DNA from: Niebla homalea
Taxonomy: Eukaryota; Ascomycota; Lecanoromycetes; Lecanorales; Ramalinaceae
Reading direction: 5' to 3'
NCBI GenBank assembly: GCA_019925105.1
Contig: JAHGAU010000003.1
Location: forward strand, 744,001 to 808,000
DNA length: 64,000 bases
The translations under genes were made by a program, and so were the position numbers. The notes under the pieces are model-generated. The model ran no database searches and was not told where the DNA came from. It was given only the letters and a program-made list of their open reading frames with translations. The stretch's first letter is position 1. Each line of letters begins with the position of its first letter. This document shows positions 63,381 through 64,000 of the stretch, piece after piece.

Positions 63381-64000
63381 ATATTACGGAAAAAGTTATT
63401 ATATATCGGATTGCTTTATTATTTTATAAAATAAAATTTTAATAATAAGTATAAAATCCCGTAAAAAGGATAATATATTAAAAAACGATAAAGCTTTAAC
63501 GGTATTTTAAGGTTAAAGTTAATAGAAAAATAACTAGAAATATACTTGGCTTTTATTATTAAAGGTTAAATAAGTTTTTAAGATAATCCTTAATTATTAA
63601 ATATATTAATTAATATTAAAGTTTAAATAAATCTAATTTTATAAATATATATAGTCCAATAAAACTTATAGTTAATTCCCGTTATTTTACCGTAAACGGC
63701 TTTTCTTAATAATAAATAGATTTTTTATTATAATATTTATGAATTATAATATTATTTAATTAATAGTTAAAAGTAAAAAAAGCAATATAAGATATTTTTT
63801 TACGTTATTAATTAAGAAGGTTTAAACGTAATCCTTAATTTATTAACCTTATATACTTTATAAATAATAATTAATCAGGCGGCGGGTAAATAACGTTTTA
63901 AGGTTAATTCTTATAATTTATAAATTAATAACGTTAATAATTTCGGTTAAAGTTTAACGGAGATAAATAAGGTCTTTATAATTATTTATATAAGCGTAAT
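63381..64000. other. Oldest layer at the right edge
   Basis: 620 bases of AT-rich sequence that continue the layer at 57540. I see no gene, repeat end or RNA in it. Confidence 0.4.

Overview
This window is a gene-free, very AT-rich block of nested, dead transposable elements. It is most likely from a filamentous ascomycete (Pezizomycotina) that performs, or once performed, repeat-induced point mutation (RIP). By eye, CpA and TpG are scarce, TpA is very common and CpG is kept, which is the pattern left when CpA is converted to TpA on both strands. No open frame longer than about 180 codons survives, and none of the surviving frames looks like a real gene. Species cannot be named from the sequence.

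I could still reconstruct the layout from target-site duplications, terminal repeats and decayed protein motifs. There are six copies of one Tad-like LINE of about 5.8 kb, named here LINE-1, -A, -2, -3, -B and -4. Each opens with a conserved ORF1 start and, where its 3' end lies inside the window, closes with an AATC-repeat tail. Three autonomous-type LTR retrotransposons are present: two chromodomain Ty3/Gypsy elements and one Ty1/Copia element. There is also a short LTR element of 1.56 kb, two solo LTRs and a 1.23-kb TA-flanked inverted-repeat element filled with minisatellite.

Region by region: LINE-1 (minus, cut by the left window edge) occupies 1-2840, 8641-8787, 31035-32099 and 33328-34185. 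It is split by LINE-A (plus, 2841-8640), by LINE-2 (minus, 8788-31034) and by the inverted-repeat element (32100-33327). LINE-2 is itself split by a solo LTR (9841-10008) and by the outer Gypsy (10455-26804). The outer Gypsy is split by the inner Gypsy (10875-18076). At its deepest the stack is LINE-1 > LINE-2 > outer Gypsy > inner Gypsy. To the right, LINE-3 (35293-42856) holds the short LTR element and the second solo LTR. The Copia element (43946-56335) is split by LINE-B (44460-50256), and LINE-4 lies at 57541-63367. The oldest layer is 34186-35292, 42869-43945, 56341-57540 and 63381-64000; I recognise no gene in it.

Two observations stand out. In the three large LTR elements the two LTRs show mirror-image RIP damage: the half facing the element interior is mutated and the half facing outward is nearly intact. 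The outer Gypsy also carries a long decayed reading frame (about 400 codons) downstream of its chromodomain that I cannot assign to a known domain.
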